Part shown: positions 10,744 through 25,400 of the stretch, piece by piece | Position numbering within the stretch: position 1 is the first letter of the stretch | Layout: each line of letters begins with the position of its first letter | Source: Cloeon dipterum | Lineage: Eukaryota; Arthropoda; Insecta; Ephemeroptera; Baetidae | Assembly (NCBI RefSeq): GCF_949628265.1 | Contig: NC_088786.1 | Location: forward strand, 25,999,681-26,063,680 | Direction of reading: 5' to 3' | DNA: 64,000 nt | Position numbers and translations under genes: made by a program | The notes under the pieces: model-generated | Databases searched by the model: none | The model's input: the letters and a program-made list of their open reading frames with translations, nothing else | What the model was told of the DNA's origin: nothing

Positions 10744-13700
10744 TTACTGGCACGGATACTTGGCCACAAACAATTTGAGAATATTAACCAGCACGAAGGC
10801 GATGACGGAGCCGACGAGGGAGCCGACTTGCGTCGCCACGCCAAAGTAAAAGAGTCTCTCTTCAGCCGGCGTTCGCACTCTTGTACTCACCATAATCGAC
10901 CCTTCAAGCGAGTCCTCGCGCATCGAGCCATTGTCCTGCTGGACTTGCTCGTGGCGTTCCCAACAGTTCTGCCGAAGCACGCACGCGGCACTCACTTTAG
11001 CGTAGTTTGCAACACCAGCGTACAAAAACCAGACTAAAACCTGTAAATAATAAAAAATATGTAATTGGAAAGCACCTCAAAAATATTTTTTTTTATAAAA
11101 TCCTTGAAACATTTTTTGCTAAATATCTGTTGAATTTAAGATGCCTCTTATTTCTCTAGCAATACTGTAAATGCGATTTTTCAACAATTGAAAAATATCC
11201 TGTTATCATAGTGATTCGTTTCCTTGCATTTATTTTTCAATCCGTCTAAATTCGCTAAATTTTCTTCATAATTTTTTATTCAATTTTGAGCACTTTCTTT
11301 CTAAAACAAACTTACAAAATGATAAGCTGAGCACTAAAAAAAATCAATGAAGTTTTAGAGAAATGTATTCCATTATTTTAGAAAAATAATTATATCAAGA
11401 TAATATTTCTGTTGAAATGTTTACAAGTTAACAGCTCGCTATAAACTGAGGAGACTCAACTTATTTTAACTGTAAAATAATTCAAACGAATTTACGTAAG
11501 ATAAATCAAATACAATATATAACCAATATACCACTTAAAGGTCGGAACATTTTTCTCAATATATTAAATATTTTTATTTAAATCGTTCGTTTGTTCTACT
11601 ATACATTTTTGTTGACTGTTCATTGCAGGTCATTTTATAAAATGCAGGCAAGATTTTGACGAAAACGAGTTGTACAGGTTGCATAACTCCTTTTTCACTC
11701 AATTAGTTAAATATATAATTTTCATACCCCCTTTTATTTACCATTTTTGTCTTTTTGAATTTAAAGTAAAAAAATTATCAAGCCAGTGGTTGTACTCACA
11801 ACAATGACGGCTCCAGCGACGTGTTCAACGAGGGGCGGCGTCGGGCTGGTGGCGGCCGTCCAGAGGAGGTAGGCGCTCAGGAGGCTGCTACCGACGAGCA
11901 GAGAGAAGATGCCGCGCAGCGACAGGCACGCTTTGTAGAGGGCGAACAGACACGACAGCGGGTTGGCCACGTTGAACAGGATGGCCGCGTAATGGTAGGC
12001 CTGGCTGCCGTACGGCATGGCCGAGTAGCTCTGCAGACCGACCATCAAGCCGTTCGACAAGAGGCACAGCCAGAACTGCATCAACAGGATTTGCACCAGC
12101 GTCGTTTTGTTCTGCAAAATAATTCGTGATGTCAGAAATATGATTCCCGGAAAAACAGCAGATTTAAATTCTATAACCCAAAGAGCTCCAAGATTTTTTT
12201 TATCGGTTCACCTCTTTTGAGATGGGCTGATTGCTAACAACTCGCGAAAACTCCGTGTCCCAATAAAATATCATCGCGAACGATCATCATGGGCGTACGG
12301 GCCTCATTGGAGATGGTCCAGAAAAATACTAGCGTCGTCTTTTTATTGAAACGCAAGACATGCGTCCCGTGAATCTAATTATTGCATGCTGGAAAGGTGC
12401 AAACCAAGCAAGTAGCGACTCAGAAAGCTTTCGCAATTTGATTGAAATCGTCATTGCATAATGCAAGAGAATCAAACGTAGGCGAAAATCAGCCCTCGCT
12501 TGACGCCAAACTTCGGTAAGATTCTCGCATTGCAACGTACACGTAAAACATTAGCTCAGCAAAGCAAGCCAACGGCTTGGTCTTTCTTTGCTGCAAAACA
12601 ATAACCGAGAAAACCCCTCAATGCAAAACTTAGGATTAAATGATTTTTGCAAGCTCTTGATCTATTATATTTTTTAACAGTTCCTTTTGATCTACATAAT
12701 TGAAAATTTACCCAAAAAATTGAAGTGAATTTAACAGGAACACAAGATGTACTTAGTATATTATTTTTGGACAGAACTTTGTTCGTGAGCGTAAAAATTT
12801 AAACCACTATCTACAGAGATTGTTTAAATTTGGAACAAGCTTTTTAAATGAGAAGAAATAAGAAATAATTACGTGTAGAGGTCCTTCGAGGACTGCGTAA
12901 CTCTGTTTCTGGTCTTCCTTTTCCTTCTCTTTCAAACGCTCCTGCTCGCAAACAGGCAAATACTCGAGTCCGCAGAACGCGGCCGTCGCGATGCCCATCA
13001 TCACGGCCAAAGTAACGAAGAATATCTGCGAAACATTAAATTTAAGTTTTCTAGAAGAAAAGAAAAATTGTTTGTTATTTACCTCGGTGCTGAAAAGCGG
13101 AGGCGTCAGCTCCTCGACCAAACCAGGCCAGTTTGGGTCAGTGGAGTTGACGCAGGTCGACTTGCCCACGCCCTGAATGGTGGCCACAATACTGGGCAGA
13201 AAAGCGCTCAACCCCTCGCCAAGCATCAGACTTGGAAGGTAGATGCCCTTGAAGAGTCCTTGAATAAGGGATTTTGATGATGAGGATGGCAATAATTAAT
13301 AAATTTATCACTTTTTTAGGACAAAGAAAATTTGGTTGATTATTTAATTAATTAGAAATTAAAAATAAATAAGGAGGAAATATCATATTTGATCAATTTT
13401 TCCACCTTTTTAGTCTTAATTTCATATTGTATAGAATTTAATGCCTTTCCTAGTAAATACACGTGTTAATTTTTGTTTTTCTCAATTGGGAAACATGTCA
13501 AATTCAGGTATAAGGGCCTCGGCAGGTGTAGCAAAACGGAAAAACAATAGATGACCGCAAACGACCTAGAATTTTTTAATTCTGTTCCACGTCTGGAACT
13601 TGTTTTAGTAATCATATTGATATAAGAGAGTCAAAGCTTCTATCTTTGGTACGTCCAAAATCAAAATCCTATCAAAATCATCTATTGTATAGCACTGCAA

Positions 13701-15481
13701 AGAGCTTTTTAAACTGGTCATTTTTATTGTAGCTTTATATGCTATCGAAGTAATTGTGACACACCTATCTCTCTCTGAATGATCTGGTTCTTTAAAAAAA
13801 TATTAAAATTTTCCAATTCACGCAATGCCTAGTTTTATATTTTGCCAAACTCGAGACATCACGTTAGCCCAACTTTCAGTAAAAATTATCGTGGTTTTCG
13901 TCTGACGTCAACATTTATATCCGCCGTTTAAAAAAACAAGTTTTCCACAAAGATTAAAAATCATAGCCGTACTCAAAAGATTGTGAAAGAGTGGTTTCAA
14001 GGCACCGTCCAAATCTGCAATGGAAAATTTAGCGTCATTGGTAGAAGCGAATACATTAGGTGCCGAGTGCACTGTTATAGAAAAAGCGTTTTGGCATTGT
14101 CATCAATGTCCACTAGAGATCTCAGCCACGCTTAATTAGGCGATGGCTGAGTATTTTCACCGCCGTCTGCTGACGCGGCTAAAAATTTTAAATAATAATT
14201 TTAATGGTGCTTAACGGCCCTAAGTGCCAGAGGCTAGTTTATGCTCCGGCACTTCTTGTTTTTTCGACTTTTTCACCAGCAGTGAGTACGTGACCCTAAA
14301 TTTGCCGGCTGGCGCGGCGCAGCACGACTGAACGAGACCTTTAATTTCTACTATTAGGATGCGTCAAGTTTTTTTTTATTCTAAAAAACTAAAAAATTGC
14401 CACTATGACCAAAAATCAGGTGAATATATTAATGTGCCCTCAGCTCCAGCGACATCCTTCCATCAACATTAAATTTTTCCAATTATTTTTCTGTTTAGAA
14501 AAAAATCTTTCTCTGTCCTATAATTTAAATTTGGCGCTAGTTGAAAAAAAGTCGGTGGTACCTATGTAAGGAAGGAAAAGGACGGAGCTGGTGCAGTCGA
14601 CAAGGCTGAGCGCGAGCGTGAGTGCCAGCAGCGCGATCGAGCGCTCTTCTCCAAACACGACGGCCGTCTCGCGCCAGAAAATGGGCATGAGCACCGAGGC
14701 CGCCACCCCAACGGTAAGCGTAACCCACGTGGCCCGCACCGGGGTCACCACGTGCGGCCACATTCTGCTCAGCAGGCCGTAGCTCAGCGGGCCGATGTTG
14801 GCGATCTGCAAAAATTAGCATCACGGGCAAAGTGGAAGCGTCTGTTACGAAATTTTCATTGCTGTATACAATTGGGGCTTTCTTTTTATCGCATCAATGG
14901 CATTATTTTGAAGTATATATATTATGAATACAGACTCACATCATGTTTCACTGAGGGGAAATCCCTATAACGTGAAGTAACAACATCTTCTCACAATTGT
15001 TGGAAATAAAAAAGGAGTAAATATATTTTACCTGAGTAAATCCTAGCTTGATCACGCGATACTCATTGTCAATAATTTAATTTACTATGACGATTTTAAA
15101 AAGGAGTACTTAATTTAAATCTAATTTCACAGTTGTTCATGAATTATTTTATCAATTGTTCGTTAAATAACTTAAAAAATATTGATTTTTTTTCATAAAA
15201 TTCAAAACATAATATTCTTAACATAATTTGAAATAAATGTAAATTATTTTTAACATAATAACAACCTATAAAAACATAGTTAAGAATAAGAAATGAAAGA
15301 TTTTCTCGACCTGAATTATGATGGAGAGGTAGGAGGGCAGGGACCATCCTTCAGGTAGGGCTTGCACCAGCAGAGGCAGCTGGACCCAGAGGCCGTTGAT
15401 GGCCACCCAGGAGGCGATGCCGAAAAGCGCGGACAGCACGTCGACGGCCACCACGCGATCCTTAAACCATTTGACGTCCAT
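10744..15481 (-). CDS. Riboflavin transporter, SLC52 family
   Basis: This is a multipass plasma-membrane carrier that takes up riboflavin (vitamin B2). Minus-strand exons in order: 15311-15481, 14562-14805, 13083-13258, 12873-13025, 11800-12111, 10744-11040 (TAA at 10744-10746). All phases agree and the protein is 450 residues, the usual SLC52 length. Family signatures are clear: [20 protein letters not shown] and the following [14 protein letters not shown] in exon 1, IANIGPL in exon 2, [14 protein letters not shown] and [16 protein letters not shown] around the exon 2/3 junction, and [17 protein letters not shown] in exon 5. Several hydrophobic helices are evident in each exon. The start chosen is the ATG at 15481 ([11 protein letters not shown]), which fits the family N terminus; an in-frame ATG lies 55 codons upstream. 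I cannot assign a particular human paralogue. Confidence 0.92.
13259..14561 (-). other. Intron of the SLC52 transporter gene (1.3 kb)
   Basis: AT-rich intron with no supported gene. It contains an inverted repeat at 14121-14151 (see repeat entry). The other larger introns of this gene, 11041-11799, 12112-12872 and 14806-15310, show no further features. Confidence 0.75.
14121..14151. repeat. Inverted repeat / hairpin in an SLC52 intron
   Basis: CTCAGCCA at 14121-14128 and TGGCTGAG at 14144-14151 are perfect reverse complements. CGC/GCG extends the stem further inside, with a short TTAATTA-containing loop. It could be a small foldback or the footprint of a mobile element; no flanking duplication was evident. 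Confidence 0.45.
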
Positions 15482-18400
15482 CGTTCGTCCCACTGCACTT
15501 ACTATTAACTGTGGGTCGCTAGGCTCTGGCTGCTCTCGCCTCCACCGCTCGGCTGCCAATAACAAACTAAGTGAGAAATCAACAGTTACGCAAAAATTGT
15601 TGTGCTGGTGAATAGATTGATTCAGACACTCCAAGGGCTTGCTCATTCATTCATTCGAATATTTGTTACGCGGATACTCGATGCGATTTTTAGTTTCAGG
15701 CGCTTTCCATTATTTCCATTAGCAACAAGTTAGCCTTCCTTTGTATAAACCGAGCTTAATGGGCGAGGCATTGATGGCACATAAAATCAAATGTGACGTT
15801 CAGGTCGTATGATTGATAATTTATTACAGGAGGCACGACGAGTTGAGCAATCAAAATTTGCCGCACGTGATCAGAGTGTAAGTGTGTACTTATTGAATAG
15901 TGTGATAATTAAAGTTTGTTACAATAATCACTTGAAAGACAAGCGTAATAAAGATAAAAATACATATCAATTGTTTAGGTATGTTTGGCGAGACACGACA
16001 TAAGAAATTTCCTGTTGAACCTTTGATCTACTTTGTGCATATCGGCAGCAGTAATTTTTAAATTGGTCCGCATTCTCCTTTAAGAAGGTTAGAGATCTAA
16101 TAACACACATATCAATGTCATGGGCCCGGTAATAATTGAGGCTGACGAGGGGGACCAATATCGATGAACATCAAGCACTTTGGCGTCGCGGTCTTGAGTG
16201 ACAGAGATTATTATGTCAGTTTGCATAGTTTATGCTATATATATACTACTACTATATGCGTTGCCAAGGTTGGAGTGCGGCGGCAAGAATAGAGAGGCGC
16301 CAATGGTAGTTTTTCTGGTTTTACTCGTTTCACCGTTGACGTGAATTTTTCTTTTTTGCCACAACAGACTTTACGTTAGAATAAGATGTAAAAATTTAAA
16401 ATTATTTTAAATAAATTTATTGTACATTAGTTCCAGGTAATAGATTTTCTGAATTTTATTTAAATTCTTCAATGAGATACAGGCTTCTTGGTTTCTTACT
16501 AGTTCTTCAAGAAATTTGTTTCAAATAAAAAAAATGAGGCGCGAATATCAGTGACCAAGGCTTTTATGATATAGCATTTCTTGAATTCATGCGAGGCGTT
16601 TGACAGTCTTATTCTGATTGTGATTCTCTCAGACTCGGGTGCAACTTGCTAGTTCGTGACTTTTTAGAATGCGTGAATGGTTCAACACCACGAATGACAG
16701 CAGTCTAAAAGCTTTTCATAAACAGACGCTCCAATGTTTTGGCTCCGCACGGTAATGTTTTTGGTGCAAATGGTTTGATTGAAATTTAAGCGTTGCGGCT
16801 ATGGCCTTTATCAGGAAAATAAACTATTAAAAATGAGACCGTTTAATTATGTGCGGTTATTTTCGAGTAAAATTTGAACAGGAGATAATATTATTACACT
16901 TATCATAGCTCAAACAATGCGACAGGAATAATTATTTCTTCTATATTAACTCATCTTTATTCATGAGCATAAAAAAGAGACTGCAAAATTCAATCAAAAA
17001 GCCACCCGTTTGGTGTTATGGTACACTTATAATTGTAATTTTATCAGTCTGTTGCCATCAGTGCGCTGCCATCGTTATGAAAGATAATATTCAAATTTTA
17101 ATTATGTGACAAAAACAACGAAAGAGTTAAATAAATTTTTAAAAACGCTAATATTTTGGTATAACCTGTCTTTGTTGGCAGTCAGAAAAACCGACAGAAT
17201 ATCGGGATGCACAGATCTCGTTCAGCCCTGACGTTCGACACCATGCAGTGGCATCCAAGTCAAGTGTTTTTGGTGGCGCTGCTACTTCGTCAAAGAGTTA
17301 CGCAGAGGAACCAGCGCTCTTGACCAAGCACAGACCACAGACACACTTTTAAGTCGTGTGTCGAGACAAAAGATAACGCAAAATTGAATCTACACGGGAC
17401 GCATTTTCTGATTAGGAGACCTTACACGTGCTTGTGTGAAGGAATGATAAGTGCTCTGAACTACCTTATTATTGTGATAATTGTTATTCCTTTCGGTCTA
17501 AACGGCGCGTCTATTTTTAAGTTTTAAATACTCTCACGTACAGTTTACAAACCGGAATAAATATATACAAAGAAAAAATTGATTTATAATCGCATTGAGG
17601 TGAATACCTAGGTTGTTATAGATACCAAAGAAAGAGGTATATATAGCCCATTGAAAACCAATCGTTAACAAGTTGTATTATTTTAGCCTTCAGTCGGTTT
17701 TGTATTCCAAAAGCTACCAGATTTAGGAATACAATTGATTGCGAGCTACAATTGGGCAATGAACGGCCTGCTTATGACTGATTTTTTAATTTGATGATTT
17801 GGTAAAATTCCAATTTTTGGTCTAAACCTTTTTGGAAAAAACGTTAAGTAAATTTGAGACACGTTTCACTATGAACCTAATAATGATTGTAGATGTAAAA
17901 TATCATATCCAAAAGTGTACAGCAAGAAAACTTACTTTGAGAGAAGCAGCGAAAATTTGTAAAAATTGATTAACCTTTTGATGTAGAGTGTTGCACGCAT
18001 ATTTTGCGTTTAATAAACCATTAATAAATTTGAGATACTCGCGCCACTTAATAAACCAGGCTTTGTTCGAATATTGTTGGAGATTGACGCGTCAGAGATG
18101 TATGCTCACGGTAGTTGGGTGCGTCTGCATTAAAGTCAGAAAATAAATGTTGTTTTTTTTTCAAATTTTTAATTTCTCCAATTCGTTTGTGTTGCTTGAG
18201 AATGCTTTCCCTAGCAAATGCGAATATTTCAAATTAATTTTGATAAAATTAACAAGGGTGCATCGGAATAAATGCGTCGATTTAGTGATTTCATTTTTAA
18301 AAAAGGCAGTAACTATAGGTTTACAGTAGCTTTTTAAGGCTTGGTAAAATGCTGTGCCGTGCCATGAATGTCAAATAAAAATCAACTTCAATTACCGAGA

Positions 18401-18836
18401 GTGATGAGAAAGAGATCTCCTCGTCGCTAGAGCAGACGCTGCGGTCGAACTTGATGCGAGCAGAACGTAGGGGCAACTGATCTAACAAATTGCTGAACCC
18501 ACGATGGCGACGCTATTGCCGAAAAGTTGCAGCTTCAGTGGGAACCGTATATGGCAAACTCGTAGCTTGCCTTATGTTCGCATTTAACGGCAAGGCCAGA
18601 CTATGCTCCTCATGTGATTCCCACCAATACGTAATTGTATTTCTTTCAGTTTTAAATTGATATGTGAACTACGTACTTTATCAGTAATGCTCACGTGAGG
18701 GCCCAACTTATTCGTATTCATGGGCCTGTCTCGCCTATACCCACGAAAATTAACAACTTGGCTCATTGTCAGCAATTGAGAGGTTCGGCCAATAATGCAA
18801 ACCAATAATAATGCAAACCAATAATACTTTAGTGTT
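15482..18836. other. Intergenic region between the SLC52 and SUCO-like genes
   Basis: About 3.4 kb, mostly AT-rich, without a supported ORF on either strand. It should hold the promoter and 5' untranslated exon(s) of the SLC52 gene. A moderately GC-richer stretch near 17160-17400 is one place such an exon could sit, but I see no decisive signal. Confidence 0.6.
18791..18825. repeat. 16-bp tandem duplication
   Basis: The 16-mer AATAATGCAAACCAAT occurs twice back to back (18791-18806, 18807-18822), followed by the start of a third copy. It lies just beyond the likely 3' end of the SUCO-like transcript. Confidence 0.8.
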
Positions 18837-18842
18837 TTTATT
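18837..18842 (-). terminator. Possible poly(A) signal of the SUCO-like gene
   Basis: TTTATT on the plus strand (AATAAA on the minus strand) lies about 620 nt after the stop codon at 19460. It is the clearest candidate seen downstream, but it is not proven. Confidence 0.35.
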
Positions 18843-19459
18843 TTTTGTCTGCTATTTTAGAACACGGCACAAAATATAAACTAGGTTCTAAACCTTACTT
18901 TTATAATACAATATAATCCTATATTTACTCCTCTTAAATATACATGTCCATCTCCTCTTAGAGATTGCAGCGGATAAGCCAGATCCTTGGCTTGATCACC
19001 ATACTACTTTGATTGGTTCTGGTCGTTAGATTTATAAATATTACACCAGTCAGCTCGCACATTTACAAACTTAAACATAATACAAGTAGGAGCAATAAAT
19101 AAAGTCGGGAACATAAATGACTAAAAATTGTTAAAATGCCAACTCAATCACATCGGCACTAAATCTGAACGATTTGATTCTGAGAATTGCTTCCTCGCTT
19201 AACAATAACAACCTCATTCGCAACAGCTAGTCGGGGGCTAAATTGAATTCTCAACATTGTGCAGGCAACTAAACAGTAAAACACGACGAGAGAACAGGAG
19301 GCCTGCGGTCATCAAGCCCCTCACAAAGGAACTTCAGCCAACCAACACGGGAAATTCCTCATGCACACACGCTGATGTGGCAAATCAACTTTAGTGCGCC
19401 TTAAATCACAGACAGAAATGCAGTAGTAAGCTTCAGAAGCAACCACTTTTCTACTTTAA

Positions 19460-22400
19460 TCAGAAAAGCTTCTTAACCATTTTCTTGAGACCACTGCTCG
19501 ACTTTTTTGGCTGCTGCTGCTGCTGCACATTCGGGGGCACAGGCGGCGTGTTTTCGTCCACCTCGTCGGCCTTGAGCAGCTCGACGGTCAGGTTGGAGCC
19601 GTCGCTGCCCTGCTCCCCTCCGTTCGCGAACACGGCCAGCCGCTCTGATTGGCTCACACTCAGCTTGAACTCCTTTTTCCAGAAGTCGCTGTCCACGATC
19701 GAGTTGTCCGTGCTGTGTCTGCGGCTCTTTGCCGGCGTCAGCTTGTGGATTGGACTCAGAGAAGCTTTCGGCGCCACCTTCAGGCTTGGCGCCCTGATCA
19801 CGGCCAGGGTCCCGGGACTGAGGCCCGAGCACAGGTCCTGCACGCTCATGCCGCGCAGCTCACGTCGCAGACGTTTGCGCTTTTTCTTGTTCGTGTCCAG
19901 CCTGTCAAGCTTGTTTTCTTTGTCTGAGAGCAGTTCGTGTTTGACGCTCAGCGGAAGCGGTTTCTTCTCCATCATCCTTGGAAGCGGCACCAGACACGCT
20001 GAAAAAGGGAACACTTCACATGAGTTTCGTTCTAGGGAGTGCTTTGAAACTATTGCTTACATAATGTGTCTATTTTAGAACATGCACAGTTCTGAAACGA
20101 CAATATCAGAAGGTAGTTTTGTTTTCAATGATTGAACCATGCAATTTTCTAAATGCTGCAACTTTTAATTTACTCCACGACTACAACTCATAATCAACCA
20201 AATATAAACAATTTTTTCCAATCAATGACCTAAAGAGGGCTTAATCTGTAGAGATGTTTCTTTAGTCATCAAATGAAATCTCTAAAATAGACCTCTACCT
20301 TCTGCTTCGAGTTCACTGTTTCTTCTCTTCCTGATTGGCTCGTCATTAGGAATGTCGTCCGCTGAAAGGTGCCTTTTGAACACAGACAGCCTCCTGTCAG
20401 GGTCAGGAGTGACTTCTTTGGCGGTGCGCACGCCTCTCTGCTTGATGAGGTGCAGAATTAAGTAGATCGCCGCACTCACCAGGATGACGTTATGAAAGAC
20501 GGCCTGTACGCAATAAAAAAATTAGCACTGCTCATCAGCTCTTAAAATTTCGCTGTAACCGAAAATTTGTAATGCCACGACTCTCGCTCTGCAAGCAGGG
20601 CTGCCGCGGTTTCGGCCAGCACGCTGAATCTCTGCTCCAGCGAGTGCAATTTCTCCGCCATTATTTGTTCCCGCTGCGCAGCTTGCCGCGAGTTCTCCGT
20701 GACGGCAGCCAACGTGCGGTCGAAGGCTTTTTGCATGTCATCCACCTGCTTCTTGTATCTTTTGCTCAGTTCCTCCAAGTACTGCGCACTCAACGACATG
20801 TTCCTCTCCAATGCCTAAAACATTATCCAAAAATTAGCCAACCGTAATTCCATCTGACAAAATAAGCGAATTTCAATTTCTGATTTATTCATAATTTTCA
20901 CCCTATCTATGTTTAAACAAAACATGAATAAATGACACTTACTTTTATCCGATTTGCCAGGCGAACAAACACTGACTCTTTCTGCTGACTACCCTGTACT
21001 GGCGCCTGAACAGTGACTGGGCTACTAGGAACGGTACTTGAGGAAACTGGCGTTGCTGGCGGTGGATGACTGCTCATTTCAACCGACTCGGTTGTCTCCT
21101 CTTCGGTCAAAAGGTCTATGACCTCGCTGTTTTCGCCAGATGACCAGTCTTCAGTGGCGTTAGCCTATAATAATTTTACATGGGTTTTTTAAAAATAGAT
21201 AAAATTCATTTTTTCTGAAGGAGGAAGATTTAATCAGTTGCATGATATTTTTTTGCTCTAGTATCTTTTACTAAAATGGCCCTGTTAGTCATAAACTTTT
21301 GTCAATTTATTTAACTAAATAATCCCAAAATTACCTCAGTCTCATCTTGAATGACAACCGCATCTTCAGTTTCGCTTTCTGCTGGTGCAGTGTCCACAGG
21401 AAGAGCGACGGGCTGGTCAATTGCTGTTGGAACAACAACAGACTCGTGTTGCACACTATCCGACTCCTTCAACTTCAGAGTTTGTGTAGGCTGGATAGGA
21501 ATATCGTTGGTTTCTGAGAGCGTGTCCTCTGATGGTACTTCTGGCGAGGAACTACTGGCCTTTCTGCTCGTTGAAGGATTTGCAGCAATTTCAGAAGGTT
21601 GGAGAACCACGCTGTTGCCTTGATTGGAAGTCTGTTCACAAGTAGAAATTGGCAAATTATTGTCAGAGTTGCTTTTGATAATTTGTCAGGAACAATGAGA
21701 GGGATTTTCAAGTTGCAAAAAAAATCATAAAGTCCAGTCATAGATGAAATTTAAAGTACCTCTAGATTTTCTCCAAGCAAGGGGGCAGGGTGAAAAGAAA
21801 GGAGGATTCGGCAGAGAGCTGTGACATACTCAGAGCCGAGCATAACTCCCAGGTAACTGTCATTGAAGCTAGCCCGAAGACAGAGTTGTTCTCTTTGAAG
21901 TGCTTTCAGAACATAGTCGGTCGAGAGCATGGCGCGCAACGCTTCATAGTTGCAGGTGAGGAGGTTCAGCACACTGGGAGTGCAGTTGGGGCAGATTTCG
22001 ATAAATGGTATGTTTGGGGACATACTGCAAATTGTGTTGTTGCTCAGCAACAGTTCCGACGTGGAAGAAGTGGAATTGATTGAATCTCCTGCTTGAAGCA
22101 AACAATTATATAGTTTATTATTTTTTTTTTGAACTGTGAATGTATTATACCAGTTTTTCCGAAGACATTTGCGGCCTGAGCAGCCTTTTTCACTATGCTT
22201 ATCACAGCCTCGGTAGCGCTGCCGAACAGATTCTTTGGCTGAACCTTCTCTGGTAGAATTGCGCCTGAAAGGAGAGAAAACAATGTCATCGCGGTATTAA
22301 CGCAAATAAGATCATGTTTTGCTCGTAATCGCAAACTAATCCGATTCATTGGGACAGAAAGAGGACATGATGAAACAAGATAGCAATAAAACTCTTGTAC

Positions 22401-25400
22401 CTGCGACATCATCCTCAATGTCGTCATCGTCTTCCGCGTGCCTGGCGCTGTGGCCTTCGTCTTCAGTCTCTAATACTTCAAATTCACTGGTGCCGTAGGC
22501 ACGAAATAGCGACACTGGGCAAAAATGCTCCTTGCCGTAATGAGAATGCATCTCCACCTGTGAGAATCGGACAGATTCAATTACGGATTTGGTCTTAGCT
22601 ACCGAGATCAATCGACCTTGATGAATTTGCCAAAGGAGGGAAAGGCGTCCAAATTAAAACTTTGCACTGTCCTTTCGTCCCGTGCGGTAAACTGGCCGAC
22701 TAAGTGCCATTCCCTTGTCGGGTATCTGTCGCTGAACGACACTGAAAACTCCTGCGGGGATGACGAGAATAGTTCATAGTTGGCCAGCTCGATCTGAAAT
22801 CGTCGGTAATAATCAGAGCAAAGTCCGACAAATGACCGTTGGCGAAGAACCAAATCAAAGTCATGGCAAAATACTTTAATGATCTAATAAAACGCTAAAT
22901 CACGAGCCAATCTACGAATTTTTCAATGTATTACCCGTGATAAAATAAAATTTAATTTGTGGACACTGATATTTTGCATTCAATTTTTTGTAATTAAAAT
23001 TTGTATATCATTCCAAATAATTAAAATTCTGCAAAAAAATCCCTGCCTACTCGATTTCACTTTTCAATTCCTACCTGCTTTGGTTGTATGGCCTCGCACA
23101 GTTCAACTGTAAACCATATTTTGGCACTGTTGCACGGACTAAGCGCGTACTCGTCCTGCGAAGAAGACAGCACAGCGCTCGCATGTTGCGCCTCGGGGTT
23201 GGCGCCCACGATTTTGGCGCCGCAGTCGGGAGACGCGTAATTCTTGGAGCGAATTTTGATATTGCCCTGTGTTTTGGGCGCAGCACGTGGAAGCTCGCTC
23301 GCGTTTTGCACTGCAACATAAAAACGAAAACGTGAATGGTGAACTGCCAAAAAAGCGGTAGTTAGCGCTGGGTGCCAAATAGGTGTCTCAAAAGCAAAAA
23401 GCATTAATTTTAAGTCCAGACGATTTGCTATATTTAGCCAGACATGAAATACTAGGTTCAGAATTAGAGTCGTGGTATACTCAACAAGCAATTGGATTCA
23501 GAAAAACCACACCTTGCACGTGAGTATTAAGTTATGCGCATTTATGACGTTTGCAGACTCATCAATTAAATATATGTATTTAGGTCTTCTAAGATTTTAT
23601 GCAACCACTGTTTAATGGCTGAGAGTAGGAATCAGTTTTTCTAGTACCAAAAGCTTTTAAAGACGTGCTTCAAATGTTTTTGCATGAGTCAAAAATAGAA
23701 TTTAACTAAACGTACCTTTTTTCTTCTCTTCGGCAAGCTGCTTTTGCGTCCACTCATTGAAGGAAGGAATTTCTTCGCTTTGGTTGGCTGCCACTTTGGG
23801 TTCTTCTGCAAGCTGGGGTTGCTTGCTTCTGTCAATGTCACCCTGCGCAACCCCTTTGTCTGGGGGCAGTTTGAGGGTGGCGCCAACACTGGAGTCCGTT
23901 CTGGCATGTTGGACTAGAGATTCGACCGAGTGATTCGCTTTGTCGTCAATGAGCGACGCGGAAATGTTCTCAAGGTCGGGTAGCTGGGGTGGAACGATCG
24001 GAACGGTCAAATGTTCTACTGACGGGCCTGTTTTGATAAGTCTAAAACAGAGAAATCACAGTTTGATTATATAAACACGATTAGATAATAATTTCGCACA
24101 AATGGGTCATTGCCAATATATATATATAATAAACAATCTCGATGGGCTTGTTTCTTAGACTTTCTTTGCTTTTATCTAAGTACTATTTTTTTAAATAATT
24201 TCTGTCAACATTTGCTTCACTACATTCTTATCGACACGATAAGGTCAGGCTTTCTAGATCATGCCAATCAAGCTGAGGAATTTTAGATTTGGCTGAAATA
24301 CGATCTGACACCACCATGTATGCGAGTGTGAACGGCGATCAAAATTTGATACGTGCGACCGGTATATTTTTTATTAATAACTTTTTCGATCAAATTTAAT
24401 TCCATACGACAGTAAATTTATTCCGTTTGGAACTAAAACCAGTGATCATACACACTCACCCACCAAAATAAAGCAACCTAACACATAGTTCTGACAAACT
24501 CGTACGATAAGGTTTAACCATCTTTACTAAAAATGCGCAATTTTTTCAAGAAGAGGCAAACCTGTTGGTATCGTAGTTGTTGGCGGGAGGCACTGCCCAG
24601 AGGACCCAGAGGCCCACAAGCAGGTACATGGAGGCGAGGCGGAGCAGCCTGGAGGCGACGCCCGCCCCCAACCACGCGATCAGGCACAGAGGGTTGGCAG
24701 CAGCGACCTTGGCCTCCCCAGGGCACTGCTGTGGCTTCTTAGCTGGCGGCCCCAATCGAGCACTCTTCACGCTGCCTCGCTCGAGCATCTTAGCTGCTGC
24801 TGCTGCTGATGCTGTCCGACCGAGCGACGGAGGGCGGTGCTCACTCGTCGCGGTCACAACTGCAAATATTTACCGCTCGGTGATGTTTTGGCTCCACGTG
24901 AGAGATGCGATTGTGCGCGTCAGATGGATAGGCGCGTGCTCTCGGCTTTGAAGCCCCATTCGCCACGAACATATTAGCATGCCGCGCCGATCGAGCCACG
25001 CAATGAGGTCTTTCGGCGCCCGTACGTGCGGAAAGACATAGGTCTCGTGAATGGGGCGTGGTGCTAATTAAGCAATTAGTCAGCCACCAGAAAACGAGGG
25101 AAAATACACGCAAAATTGCGATCAATATGCTAGCACGCTACATGATTCACGTCGGTCAAATTTTTTCTGATTAATGAATTTTTAAAATCACCTAGGAAGC
25201 AGAGTTTACATATTAATGTCATTTCCCTTGAAAAATCAATGATACAATTGATTGAGTGGATTTACCTTTAAAGTAAAATGTTCGGTCTTTTCCCTACAGA
25301 ATTTCCGACTTCCGATTTAATCAGCGAGAAATTGTGAAATCTCTCAGCAGTTCAGTTTCAACACAATGTATACGTTTACAAAGAAACAACTGCGTGGTGA

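Noticed and set aside
24577-24951. 124-codon plus-strand ORF
   Set aside because: Antisense shadow of the alternative first exon of the SUCO-like gene and its GC-rich leader.
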